In this document: positions 37,474 through 46,647 of the stretch, one piece after another | Position numbering within the stretch: position 1 is the first letter of the stretch | Layout of the letters: every line of letters starts with the position of its first letter | Assembly: GCF_000424265.1 (NCBI RefSeq) | Contig: NZ_AUJO01000008.1 | Coordinates: 62,001 to 126,000 of the forward strand | DNA: 64,000 nucleotides | Direction of reading: 5' to 3' | Source: Butyrivibrio sp. WCD3002 | Lineage (GTDB): Bacteria; Bacillota; Clostridia; Lachnospirales; Lachnospiraceae | Notes under the pieces: model-generated | Database searches by the model: none | What the model was told of the DNA's origin: nothing | The model's input: the letters and a program-made list of their open reading frames with translations, nothing else | Made by a program: the position numbers and the translations under genes

Positions 37474-38320
37474 CAAAAATCTCCTCTATATAAAGCCCCG
37501 TCTTAAACTCTCTTTTTGCAAGTTTTAACTTAGTATCAATTTCGAATCCTCGCTCTATGAGTAATTTCTTGCATTCATCACGTTCAGGAATACATAGATA
37601 ATACTTTTCAATTGGAATCAACTTATCCAGTGCCTTATCTGTTTTAAAAATATATTGAAATCCAAGCTTCGATGCCGACAATGAATGAAGAGCTACATCA
37701 GCATTTATTTCACCATCAGTAAACTGCGCCATAACGTAAAACATCTTATTGTCCGCGATAGGCGCGATGATAACGTCAGCCTTATTTATTTTTTCTATTA
37801 TGCTTCTTACCTTCTCATTATCCGAATATCCCCCAAGAGTTCCTCGATGATAGCAAATCGCAAGCATCCATTCCATAGAGCAATCGAACTTACAAACATT
37901 CAAATCATCGAGAGAATATCTAAATGAGTATACTGAGGATTTATCACCTTCACAAACAAACGATAATGCCTGACCATAAGTCTCTCCTAAGTAGAAACCA
38001 TTACCAAAATCACAATTGTTTCTGGAACCGTTTACAGTAACCTGTGATAAACCATTTTTAGACCCATGAAAAAGCACGTAACCATACTTTTCTTTTATCA
38101 ATTCCTCTTTTACAGCGTTTATCCTATAGTTGCTCTCATAAACATATGAATAAAATTTCTCACATACACTATCAGTTATTGTCCCGTTTTTAGAAACCCC
38201 ATCCAATGTCACCCTGGAAATTCCAGTCTTTTTTGATAATTCTATCTTATTTATTTTTTCTGTTTCGATAATAAACTCAATATCTTCTTTGAGTTTATAT
38301 TCACAATCTATGTCAATCAT
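37460..38320 (-). CDS. HTH-DUF3990 fusion: predicted ADP-ribosyltransferase-fold toxin with DNA-binding N-terminus
   Basis: 286 residues in two parts. Residues about 17-60 look like an XRE-type helix-turn-helix (KINKIELSKKTGISRVTLDG). Residues about 78-235 match DUF3990, an ADP-ribosyltransferase-fold family: VLFHGSKNGL (His85), DFGNGFYLGETYGQAL (Tyr110 in the G-F-Y-L block) and KLGFQYIFKT (Gln222 near the usual third catalytic position). A candidate His-Tyr-Gln set is therefore present. It probably modifies a cellular target with NAD and may repress its own promoter through the HTH. It has a near-consensus promoter of its own (38351-38379) and overlaps its partner gene. It is richer in A/T than neighbouring glycan genes, suggesting transfer. 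The target and the toxin activity are inferred. Confidence 0.8.
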   Translation of the reverse strand: MIDIDCEYKLKEDIEFIIETEKINKIELSKKTGISRVTLDGVSKNGTITDSVCEKFYSYVYESNYRINAVKEELIKEKYGYVLFHGSKNGLSQVTVNGSRNNCDFGNGFYLGETYGQALSFVCEGDKSSVYSFRYSLDDLNVCKFDCSMEWMLAICYHRGTLGGYSDNEKVRSIIEKINKADVIIAPIADNKMFYVMAQFTDGEINADVALHSLSASKLGFQYIFKTDKALDKLIPIEKYYLCIPERDECKKLLIERGFEIDTKLKLAKREFKTGLYIEEIFDERV

Positions 38321-38350
38321 ACGCAGACTTCCTTTTTATTATTTATCACT

Positions 38351-38379
38351 ATTATAGCTTTTTAAACATATATGTTCAA
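38351..38379 (-). promoter_or_regulatory. near-consensus promoter of the ART module
   Basis: On the minus strand, TTGAAC (38374-38379), a 17-base spacer and a perfect TATAAT (38351-38356) precede the HTH-ART gene. The ATG lies 30 bases downstream of the -10, with AAGGA before it. The right 17-bp repeat with its CAAACAAGTTTG palindrome ends two bases upstream of the -35, where a bound regulator could contact RNA polymerase. Confidence 0.75.
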
Positions 38380-38381
38380 GT

Positions 38382-38398
38382 TGTACAAACAAGTTTGA
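38382..38398 (-). repeat. right copy of the 17-bp inverted repeat / candidate operator
   Basis: TGTACAAACAAGTTTGA is the exact reverse complement of 36961-36977. It contains the 12-bp palindrome CAAACAAGTTTG and abuts the -35 of the ART promoter. It may be an operator for the HTH domain, the end of a mobile cassette, or both. It lies six bases from the terminator of the giant gene. Confidence 0.85.
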
Positions 38399-38403
38399 GC
38401 GCA

Positions 38404-38444
38404 TAAAAATACCCTCCTTACTGTTTTGTCCAGTAAAGAGGGTA
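38404..38444 (-). terminator. intrinsic terminator of the giant gene
   Basis: On the minus strand, TACCCTCTTTACTG and CAGTAAGGAGGGTA form a 14-bp stem (one G-U pair) around a seven-base loop, followed by T5. It begins five bases after the TGA of the 38449-46590 gene and insulates it from the ART module. Confidence 0.88.
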
Positions 38445-38448
38445 CATA

Positions 38449-41400
38449 TCAGTTCATAATAATAGTGTTTTTCTTTTTACCGGTAGAGTGACTATTTCCG
38501 CTGCCTTCCATAATAGCGATCTTTTTGTTCTTTGCCTTCTTGGGTTCGTCCACTCCTATCTTCACATCGAGAATATCATCAGCTGTAATCTTGTGCACTT
38601 TCTCGTTGTCTGCACCTGCAGCAGGTTTCTTTTCTGAAGATATCTCAACATTCAGTATGTCGTTCGCGGTAATCTTGGAAGCATCAGCTCCGGGCTTGGC
38701 ATCTTCGCCGATCTTGACTTTCAATATGTCATCGACGGTAACCTTTTTAACTTCGCCAATCTTCATATCCTCAACTTCTTTTACGCCCTGGGCTTCTGTG
38801 ACCTTATTTGCTTCATTTACGTTCTCAGCCTTGTTCTTTCCTTTACCTGCATTCTCAACCTGTTTATCGGCTTCCTTATTGATGACGGGCTGCTCATTAA
38901 GCTTGATCTTACCTGCTTTTAAGTCTCTTTCAAACTGAATTAAATCGCCAAAGAGATTACTACCTATAAGCTTGCTATTAGTGTTAATAGCACGGGCAAA
39001 TTCCTTGGGAGACAGTTGATCAAGACCCTTATATCTCATGAAGACTTTAAATCTCTCTTTCAGGTCTTCATGTTGATCTACAATGTTAAATTGTTCGGCA
39101 ATCTCATTCTGATCTACATTCTTCAAATATAGATCATTAGCGATAAGGAGCTGCCTCAATTTTATGTGGCCTGTCTCATCCAGCTTCTGTCTTTCGAATT
39201 CGCCGAGCTTTCTATTGTCTGCTCCAAGTTCTGCATATCTGTCAGTAATATCCTTAAGATATCTGTACTTGTCATCCTCTTCGGAAGTGAGTTTTATACC
39301 CTCCTTCATTTTCTTTTCGCATTTATTTAAATACTTCTTTGTCTCAGCAACAGCATATTCAAGAGATGCTTCGTCACCAAAGGAGGGCCCATCTTCAAGC
39401 CTTCTTCTTATTTTGATTGCATGTATTTCATCATGGTAGTAGGCTATAAGTTCCCTCTCCAGGTCCTCCATACTACGATACTTATTATCTTTATAAGTGA
39501 ATATCTCAGCATTATACTTGTCCAATAAGTCCACAAGTTTTTCATTATTATCGACAGTATCCTTGTCTGTAAATCCTTCGGCCCTATATTCTCTGTAAAA
39601 TCTGTCAGCAATATCCTTGAAATCTGCCTTGTCCTTATAAGCCCTGATTACTCCAATCAATTGTCTGGCTGTGGCAATTCTTCTCTTCTCGCAGAACTCC
39701 TTGTCCATCGCATCGTTATGCTTTTTTATCTCTGAGACCAAATTATCTTTCCTTGCTTCCGCTTTAAACTTCTCCTGTCTTAGTGCCTCTGTAAGGATTA
39801 AATCGGCATAACGGTCATCCTTGACATCTTTGTCCTTCCACTGTTTATCCTTTAACAATTCTTTCTCTTTGGCTTGTAAAAGCTCATTGCGCATGTTATC
39901 ACCATTAATAATCGTTCTGCCATGCTTTTCCATTGCCTTAAGGTTAAAATATGTTTCAGATTTAAGCCCTGCCTGCCTTGCAAGATCCATAAGCTCAGGG
40001 TCACGTTCCAGCATTTTGTACATACGCTGACCCATTTCAGAATTTATGGCAAATTCTCCCTCAGTACCATTAGTAGCCGTCAGTTCTGCTTTCCATTTAG
40101 CAGTCATAAAATTCAGACTATTTGCAAGAACAGTTGCGAGAGGTTTCTTATCGCCTGCTTCATAAGCTTTAAGATCTTTTACAGCTTTTTGTCTTGCTTT
40201 CTCTGCAAAAGGAATAATATCCGTAAGTTTGTAGAGGACCTCAGCGCAGATACAGTTGTAAGTATGGGAAGCATAATTATTTATCATTACTTCCTCACTT
40301 ATTCCATCAAATGTCTTATTCTTTTTAAGCTTATCAAGTTCTGCTTTGAAGACCTCTTTCGTTGTAGATTCTGCCATGGCAATTGCAGCAAAATCTTTGT
40401 CAGAAAGTTTTGCATTTTTGCTTGCAGGTCCTATGGGTTTGAACTCATCCTTAATCTCTTTGAGCTCAGTAAATATCGAAACCTTTTCTGTCTTATCGCC
40501 TTTCTGTACTTCCTTATATTTAATTACGTGTCTATTATGAAATTCTTCAAGGAATTCCGGTTTCTTGCTATATATAGCTTCCAGCCTTACAAGTCGTCTC
40601 TTATAATGCTCAGGTATTTCGGCTCTGTCTTTATAAGAATCAGCCTGAAGCTTATTAATTTCAACAGAGTTTGTAGATACCAAAAGATCTGTATAATCCT
40701 TCGTATTATCTGCTGCCTTCTTCTTTTGAATTTTCAAATAGTCCTTACTCTGCTTTTTAACAACCGCAGTAATACTTGTACTTAGTTTGGTCAGTTCATC
40801 ATAGGATTCAACAACTGCCTTTATTCTAGCCTGCTCTGTGCCTGATTTGGATTTACCGTTCTTTCTGGTACCATCTTCCTTGAATTGATCGGATTTATAG
40901 TTCAAATACTCCTTAGATGAAGTTATGGATGCATTCATAACTTCCATCATCTCATTCAGCTTCTGATCTGTGATATTCTTACCGCCATCCTTCAAAGCAT
41001 CTGCTGAAAGGCTTTTAAGACTATTAAGACCATCCTTTAGATCATCAAAATCAACACTTGTATCAGTTATCCATAGTGCGTCAGTAAAGCTGTTAATATA
41101 CCAGGGTGTGGATTTATCCATTTTTTCGGAAAGCTGCGTTGCAACTTTGTTTATGTCTCTGACCATCTGAAGCTTTTTATCTTCAGACATTTCATCACCA
41201 TAATCAGCGTCCCCGTTACTTCCTTCGTGGTCCTGTCCGCCTTGTGCTTTTCCGTCTTTACCTGATGCTCCAAAGTCTCCGGTTCCTGCACTGGGGCCGT
41301 CCTGTCCAAGGTCATTTGTAGGAACTTCAGGAAGGTCAATAACCTCTTCCGGATTGTAGGGAATGCCCCTGTCTATTCCGAGCATCTCCTTATCGTTATT

Positions 41401-44400
41401 ATTAAGCCTCTCATCCTCTTCATGAGGTCTTCTTTCAGCCTCATGCATGAGATACATCATATTGAGCTTCTTGGGAAGATAAGCCTTCTCCACCTTTAAA
41501 ATACCATCGGATCCGATGATATCTTCATTTCTAGCTCCTGACTTATTATTTTCTTCATCTCCTCCAAGGCGACAGAATCTCACACCGTTTCTGTTGGCAA
41601 CAGTATTTTCTGCATCTGAAAAAGCCTGTATTGCATCAGGAGCAGGATAAACTGTTCCGTCTGTTGCAACAGTTGCATACTTACTGGGCACTCCATGAAT
41701 CTGCTTCAGATCCTTGTTGAGCTTTATGTCAGACATCCATGTAAACTGCAAAGGAGCGCATTTTGCGGCAGGACCTGTGAGTTTATCTCCTATAAGCTCA
41801 TCTATGGACATAACATAAGTATGATCTGCGTTTACTCCCAGCCTCTTAGCTTTATTTTCAGAGCTGTCCTTGTACTTTATGATATTACCGTCTATTCCGG
41901 TGATTGTGATGTAATGACTACCATTCAGGAAAGCAACAGGGCTCCTGTCAACTTTTATGCTATATAAAAGCTGCTTCTTGATAGCGTTAGTAGCATTTTC
42001 TATGTATTCGTCTGGAGAAATGCCCTTTTTCTCTGCAATATCACTGTATGGAGCAATATCAAGCTGTCTTAGCATGGTGTTAGGTGCATACTCAAGGATA
42101 GAGTCACCCATATCCATTATGTTTTTGCCCCTGTCTTCGTTATAGGCACTGTCAAGCATTCCGTTTTTGTCGAATACTTCACCCTCTGCAAGCTTTGGCC
42201 TGTAGTTTCTGATATCCTCCTGTTTTACAAGTCTCTGACCACCGCGGCTGTTAACCATCATGGCGCCGGCAACAGACCAGCATCCGTTTCCGCTGGACTG
42301 GAAGCCCTCCTGATGAATGTCAAGTTCGGCACCTTCTTCACCTGTAACGATAACGGTAGGCTTCCCAACCTTGTAGTAATCCTCAAGATTATTAAAGTTA
42401 TTCTCTGCAATATCGTTGATGTTTTCGGCACGAATTGCAGAATTAATATGAGCCTGTAAATGAGCCTTCTCCTGATCTGTGAGCAGTAGACTATTGCGCT
42501 TCATATATTTTTCTATCTGCTCTATATCAGAGGTGTTCTCTATGTTTGCAGGAATCTTATTATCCTTAGGCAGATACTCATAAAGCCAGGTCTTCGTAGC
42601 AAGAGCAGTCTGGTACTCGGTCAGTATCTGGCCGGGAGTAGACTCCTCGAAACGCTTGCGAATTTCTTCAGGTGTCTTATTATCTCTCACAAAAATTCTA
42701 CTGTATTCAACGAGCCCCGGATGCTTGAAGACACCGTTTACATAATTGATCTTCTCCAGTTCTTTTGAATGCTTGAATGCTGCAAGAGGAAGACTTGTCT
42801 TCTCCTTTGCCTTAAATGCCTTGTCAATTACCTGCAGATCATCTGTCAATAATTTAAGTGCATCATTAAAGGACTTAAGGTCATTTTCTGTTACACGCTT
42901 TCTGCTTCCTTTGCTCTCATATTTATGATTTTTGTAATCCCTGTAATTATCACGGAGATTCTTTATACGATTAATATTCCGCATGTATTCACTGCGGAGT
43001 TCCAAAAGCTCTGCATTTCCCAGCTGAGGATAGGTATTACCGGTCTCACTTTTTGTATAATATCCCGACAGATTTGATACAAGATCTTCTACAGTATCCA
43101 AATCATGTTTATGAGCTCTATAGAAGGTCTTACTTGATTTAATTGTCTTTTTAACCTTCTCCGTGGCAGGCGTAAGCTTTCGCAGTGAGTCAAGTTCCTG
43201 ATAATATGTATTGACAAAGTTGGTAGGCATCTCAGCTTTTGCCCCTTTGTCAAATATATCTTCCATGGTATCGATATCGTCAACTTCAACAGGCTTCTTT
43301 GCATGGAGAACCCTGTCATACTCATCAATATTCCTGCCATGTTTTACAGGAGGAAGAATTCCTTCAGGCCTTTCAATTTCATCTGCATCATTTATGAGTC
43401 TTCCTCTCTCATAATCACCCTCATCTGCTGCCTTAAGATAATCCTTGCGATATCTTTCACGGGCATAATTCAGTTCTGAGTCAAAATCAATATTTCCGAA
43501 GGGATCAACTTCTGCTCCCTGAAGTTCAAGGAACCTTTGACGCATCAGCTCTTCCATTTCATTCTTGGCGCGTCCTAACTGAATTTCTTTGGAAGAACCA
43601 TCTTTAACAAGATAATCCGCCGCCTGCTTCTTATCAGTATTTATTCTTACTCTCTGCTCGAGCTGCTGCTGTTTCCTTGCTGCTTCCTTACCTATAGCTA
43701 TATTTGCTTTTGCCTCAATAGCTACGAAAGCGTCTAATGCCTCCTCAAAAGAATTTATATCTACGATGGCATCTGCAATGAGGTCACTCTTTTTTTGAAG
43801 TTCATAAGGTGTATAGATTCCGTGTGTGTCCTCGATAGCCTTACCCTTAGCCAGATAAAACTCTGTAAACCAGATCTTTTCTGCAGTATTTCTCTGTGCA
43901 GCGTAAGTTTCTTCTCTTTCGGGATCACGGAAGAATTTTACATCATCGTTTACTTTGGATGCTTCTGCATACATAGCGCCGGCTACATTTTCAGAATAGT
44001 CCTCAAATGGATTGATCTGCTCAGCCCAGGCATCCTTACTATAAGGACTTGTAGCTTCATCCTCCGGATTAACACCATCGAAGGGATTTGGCTGGCGCAT
44101 ATCCTCAGATACAGGAAGCGAATCTGCAAAGGCATCCATCTCTCCCTGAGCCTCATGATTAGTTTCGGGGAATTCGCTTCCATCAGCAGCGCCCGTTCCC
44201 GCATCATCAAAAGATTTCAGAATAACATCAGGATCGTAATCTTCTATGTCGCTAACCTTGTAGATTTCCTTCTCAGCCATTTCATTGATGTTAACGATGT
44301 TATCTGTTTTCTTATCATCTACGTTATTTGCGTCAGTATTATTATCGTTACTATTTACATTCTGTTTATTCTCTACGCTGTTATTTTGAGGCTCCTTGTT

Positions 44401-46590
44401 ATCAGCGTTATCATTTACAATCTGCTTGTTCTCAGCATCTTTGCCTTCTGCCTCAGCCTCCGGTAATTCGTCGTCTATTTCCTCCTCGTCATAGAATAAA
44501 TCATTCTTGCCAAAGGGATTGATAATTTCCTCATAATAAGCATTGGGCAAATTAATAGTGTTATCTACAAACTCATCTTCCTTAAGGACTGAATTTATAT
44601 CAGGGAACACTTCCTGTTCTGACTTATTTACAAAAATATTTCTGACACTGCCTTCGCCATTTTCAAAGGTAAGAGCACTGTCCTTGTTCATCATTTCCCT
44701 AAGGATAACCGGTCTTATAAAGCTTCTGATAACCTCATTATTTGAACCTGCAAACTCAGGGTTCTTACGAAGCTGCGACTCTACATCATCCCATAAGTTC
44801 ACTGTTTCACCATCAGGAGTTTTCTTATATGTGAATTTCTTAAGTACACTATCAGAATCAAAAACAGATGTCTCTCTCTTGTCTGTTCCGAAAATGTCTT
44901 CACATACATTGGTTGCTATCTGGCGCTCTTCATCGCTGATTTTTGTAATATCAAGATTATCCGTTGTCATAAATGATAGATCATCAAACTCAACAGAGGC
45001 ACCGTTTTTAATAAACTCTATACCGTTCTCAATGGAATGCTTCCAGGACTCATTGATTTCATTTTCATAGCGCTGCATAGCCTGCTCCATGGCAGGTGCA
45101 TAGTCAGGCACACCGGGATCTGCCATAACAGGTTCCAATGGGCGGTTCATATTATAGTAATTGTTATCAACCTCTCGGAGGCGTCTCTCTTCTTCATTTG
45201 AACGATTAGCCGCCTTTTGATTCAGATATGTGGCATTAAGTTTCTTAGGAAGATATACTTTCTCTGTCTTTATAATTCCATCAGTAAGAACAGGTCTGTA
45301 ATTCTGCTCAGGTTTGGTATCCTCTGTTCCGGCATATCTGGAAACCGCAACACCCACGCTTTGTATCTGCAGACCTTCTTCAGGCATTCCGCCGCCAAGT
45401 CGTATGGGATCAGGCTGTCCCTGAACTGTTCCGTCCGGACTCATGCGGACATAATCGCTGGGCACACCAAAAATAGTTCTGCCATCCTTTGATAGCTGAA
45501 CGTCCTTCATCCAGGTAAGCTGTATTCCGGATATTTCCGGATCATTAAGCACAGATGTAGCTATCGTTGTTAGCGAGCCTTCATAAGTATGATCAGGATC
45601 GGGATCTACTCCTGCTGAATCCTTGTACTTAATAATGTCTCCGTCTATTCCGACAATAGTCAGATAGTGACCTGCTTCCAGCAGTCCTACCGGGGATTTG
45701 TCTTCTTTTAGCGCATGCTTAATGGTTGTTTTAAGCTGTGTAATAGCTTTTTCTTCAAACTGCCGACGTGTTATACCGTTATTTTTGTGGATATCACTGT
45801 ATTTTGCTATCTCCAACTCGCTCAGCATCTGACCCGGCATATAGGCAAGGACTCCGTCGCCCATTTCCAAGGCATTATTAATACTGTCAGTATTGTAAGC
45901 ATCATCAGTAAAAACATCTGCCTTTGTCCCAGCCTCAGGTTTAAGCTCAGGTCTGTAACTACGAATATCCTCCTGAGTAATATCTACTCCTCTGCTTCCT
46001 GCAGCATTTGCAAGGAAAACAGACCAGCACCCGTTTCCGCTGGACTGTTTACTTTCCTGATGAACGCCGGTAAGTTCTATGGCCTCATCACCATCTAAAC
46101 GCATCTCAGTATGAACCTCAGGAAGAATATATAAATCAGCCTCCTGTTCCATCTGCTGAGCCTTTTCTGCCTGGCTTTGAAGCTTTTTATCCGTAGCTTT
46201 AATACGTCTGTTTATCAGATACTGCTGTTCATAATTAAGCTTATCTTCATTTTCCTTTAAATACTCTGTGAGGACATCTTTGTCTCCGGTATTTCTTATA
46301 TGTCTTGGAAGGGACATCGCCCCTTTTGGTTGATCATCCACTCCTGAAGAGTATTCCCAAAGGCTCGGATTATCAGCAAGAAGCTTATCATATTCTGCCT
46401 TAAGCTCTTCATCTGTCATTGCTATATAATCAATTGCTATCTCAAGGTCATCGGGCATTTTGGGAACCTGATTTCCATCACTGAAAATATCTACGTATCT
46501 CAGTCTTCTAAAATAGTCAGATCTTACAGCAATGGTGTAATTAAACAGACTTATTCCGTTTTTGTCATTTTTCAAAGATTTCTTTGGCAT
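38449..46590 (-). CDS. giant protein of unknown function with two papain-like cysteine protease-type modules
   Basis: 2,713 residues, no signal peptide, no membrane helix, acidic and helix-rich. Two related modules occur. Module 1 (about 175-500): SSGNGCWSV with Cys188, AGHYLTIVGIDG with His308, IIKYKDS with Asp324. Module 2 (about 1425-1790): SSGNGCWSV with Cys1437, GSHYITITGIDG with His1559, IIKYKDS with Asp1575. Each also has QEDIR-YRP, FGVPS/HGVPS and a trailing YLPKKLN segment. The Cys-His-Asp order fits a papain/C39-like fold; activity is unproven. Between and after the modules lie long charged helical regions, an Asn/Asp-rich linker (about 720-790), repeated N-P-F motifs (691, 835, 860) and three C-terminal repeats of the type ITADDILDVKIG (about 2617, 2640, 2668). 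SD GGGGA precedes the ATG. It is a single-gene transcript with its own promoter and terminator. I do not recognise the family as a whole. Confidence 0.85.
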   Translation of the reverse strand: MPKKSLKNDKNGISLFNYTIAVRSDYFRRLRYVDIFSDGNQVPKMPDDLEIAIDYIAMTDEELKAEYDKLLADNPSLWEYSSGVDDQPKGAMSLPRHIRNTGDKDVLTEYLKENEDKLNYEQQYLINRRIKATDKKLQSQAEKAQQMEQEADLYILPEVHTEMRLDGDEAIELTGVHQESKQSSGNGCWSVFLANAAGSRGVDITQEDIRSYRPELKPEAGTKADVFTDDAYNTDSINNALEMGDGVLAYMPGQMLSELEIAKYSDIHKNNGITRRQFEEKAITQLKTTIKHALKEDKSPVGLLEAGHYLTIVGIDGDIIKYKDSAGVDPDPDHTYEGSLTTIATSVLNDPEISGIQLTWMKDVQLSKDGRTIFGVPSDYVRMSPDGTVQGQPDPIRLGGGMPEEGLQIQSVGVAVSRYAGTEDTKPEQNYRPVLTDGIIKTEKVYLPKKLNATYLNQKAANRSNEEERRLREVDNNYYNMNRPLEPVMADPGVPDYAPAMEQAMQRYENEINESWKHSIENGIEFIKNGASVEFDDLSFMTTDNLDITKISDEERQIATNVCEDIFGTDKRETSVFDSDSVLKKFTYKKTPDGETVNLWDDVESQLRKNPEFAGSNNEVIRSFIRPVILREMMNKDSALTFENGEGSVRNIFVNKSEQEVFPDINSVLKEDEFVDNTINLPNAYYEEIINPFGKNDLFYDEEEIDDELPEAEAEGKDAENKQIVNDNADNKEPQNNSVENKQNVNSNDNNTDANNVDDKKTDNIVNINEMAEKEIYKVSDIEDYDPDVILKSFDDAGTGAADGSEFPETNHEAQGEMDAFADSLPVSEDMRQPNPFDGVNPEDEATSPYSKDAWAEQINPFEDYSENVAGAMYAEASKVNDDVKFFRDPEREETYAAQRNTAEKIWFTEFYLAKGKAIEDTHGIYTPYELQKKSDLIADAIVDINSFEEALDAFVAIEAKANIAIGKEAARKQQQLEQRVRINTDKKQAADYLVKDGSSKEIQLGRAKNEMEELMRQRFLELQGAEVDPFGNIDFDSELNYARERYRKDYLKAADEGDYERGRLINDADEIERPEGILPPVKHGRNIDEYDRVLHAKKPVEVDDIDTMEDIFDKGAKAEMPTNFVNTYYQELDSLRKLTPATEKVKKTIKSSKTFYRAHKHDLDTVEDLVSNLSGYYTKSETGNTYPQLGNAELLELRSEYMRNINRIKNLRDNYRDYKNHKYESKGSRKRVTENDLKSFNDALKLLTDDLQVIDKAFKAKEKTSLPLAAFKHSKELEKINYVNGVFKHPGLVEYSRIFVRDNKTPEEIRKRFEESTPGQILTEYQTALATKTWLYEYLPKDNKIPANIENTSDIEQIEKYMKRNSLLLTDQEKAHLQAHINSAIRAENINDIAENNFNNLEDYYKVGKPTVIVTGEEGAELDIHQEGFQSSGNGCWSVAGAMMVNSRGGQRLVKQEDIRNYRPKLAEGEVFDKNGMLDSAYNEDRGKNIMDMGDSILEYAPNTMLRQLDIAPYSDIAEKKGISPDEYIENATNAIKKQLLYSIKVDRSPVAFLNGSHYITITGIDGNIIKYKDSSENKAKRLGVNADHTYVMSIDELIGDKLTGPAAKCAPLQFTWMSDIKLNKDLKQIHGVPSKYATVATDGTVYPAPDAIQAFSDAENTVANRNGVRFCRLGGDEENNKSGARNEDIIGSDGILKVEKAYLPKKLNMMYLMHEAERRPHEEDERLNNNDKEMLGIDRGIPYNPEEVIDLPEVPTNDLGQDGPSAGTGDFGASGKDGKAQGGQDHEGSNGDADYGDEMSEDKKLQMVRDINKVATQLSEKMDKSTPWYINSFTDALWITDTSVDFDDLKDGLNSLKSLSADALKDGGKNITDQKLNEMMEVMNASITSSKEYLNYKSDQFKEDGTRKNGKSKSGTEQARIKAVVESYDELTKLSTSITAVVKKQSKDYLKIQKKKAADNTKDYTDLLVSTNSVEINKLQADSYKDRAEIPEHYKRRLVRLEAIYSKKPEFLEEFHNRHVIKYKEVQKGDKTEKVSIFTELKEIKDEFKPIGPASKNAKLSDKDFAAIAMAESTTKEVFKAELDKLKKNKTFDGISEEVMINNYASHTYNCICAEVLYKLTDIIPFAEKARQKAVKDLKAYEAGDKKPLATVLANSLNFMTAKWKAELTATNGTEGEFAINSEMGQRMYKMLERDPELMDLARQAGLKSETYFNLKAMEKHGRTIINGDNMRNELLQAKEKELLKDKQWKDKDVKDDRYADLILTEALRQEKFKAEARKDNLVSEIKKHNDAMDKEFCEKRRIATARQLIGVIRAYKDKADFKDIADRFYREYRAEGFTDKDTVDNNEKLVDLLDKYNAEIFTYKDNKYRSMEDLERELIAYYHDEIHAIKIRRRLEDGPSFGDEASLEYAVAETKKYLNKCEKKMKEGIKLTSEEDDKYRYLKDITDRYAELGADNRKLGEFERQKLDETGHIKLRQLLIANDLYLKNVDQNEIAEQFNIVDQHEDLKERFKVFMRYKGLDQLSPKEFARAINTNSKLIGSNLFGDLIQFERDLKAGKIKLNEQPVINKEADKQVENAGKGKNKAENVNEANKVTEAQGVKEVEDMKIGEVKKVTVDDILKVKIGEDAKPGADASKITANDILNVEISSEKKPAAGADNEKVHKITADDILDVKIGVDEPKKAKNKKIAIMEGSGNSHSTGKKKNTIIMN

Positions 46591-46618
46591 TACTATTTCC
46601 CCCTATAAAAAAACACAA

Positions 46619-46647
46619 ATAATACACTAACTTATTCAAAAATTAAA
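46619..46647 (-). promoter_or_regulatory. candidate promoter of the giant gene
   Basis: On the minus strand, TTTAAT (46642-46647), a 17-base spacer and TATTAT (46619-46624) lie 28 bases before the ATG. The -35 is poor, which suggests that an activator is needed. The 14-bp tandem repeats directly adjoin its upstream edge. Confidence 0.4.

Noticed and set aside
36961..38398. ART module read as an insertion sequence
   Set aside because: It has terminal inverted repeats but no transposase motif in either gene and no visible target-site duplication.
38525..46098. Many plus-strand open frames of 60-287 codons across the giant gene
   Set aside because: They lie antisense to one continuous frame with consistent domains, show cysteine/phenylalanine-rich low-complexity translations, and lack SD sites.
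38449..46590. Giant protein read as an adhesin, RTX toxin or non-ribosomal synthetase
   Set aside because: No signal peptide, glycine-rich nonapeptide repeats, cell-wall anchor, adenylation or carrier motifs are visible.
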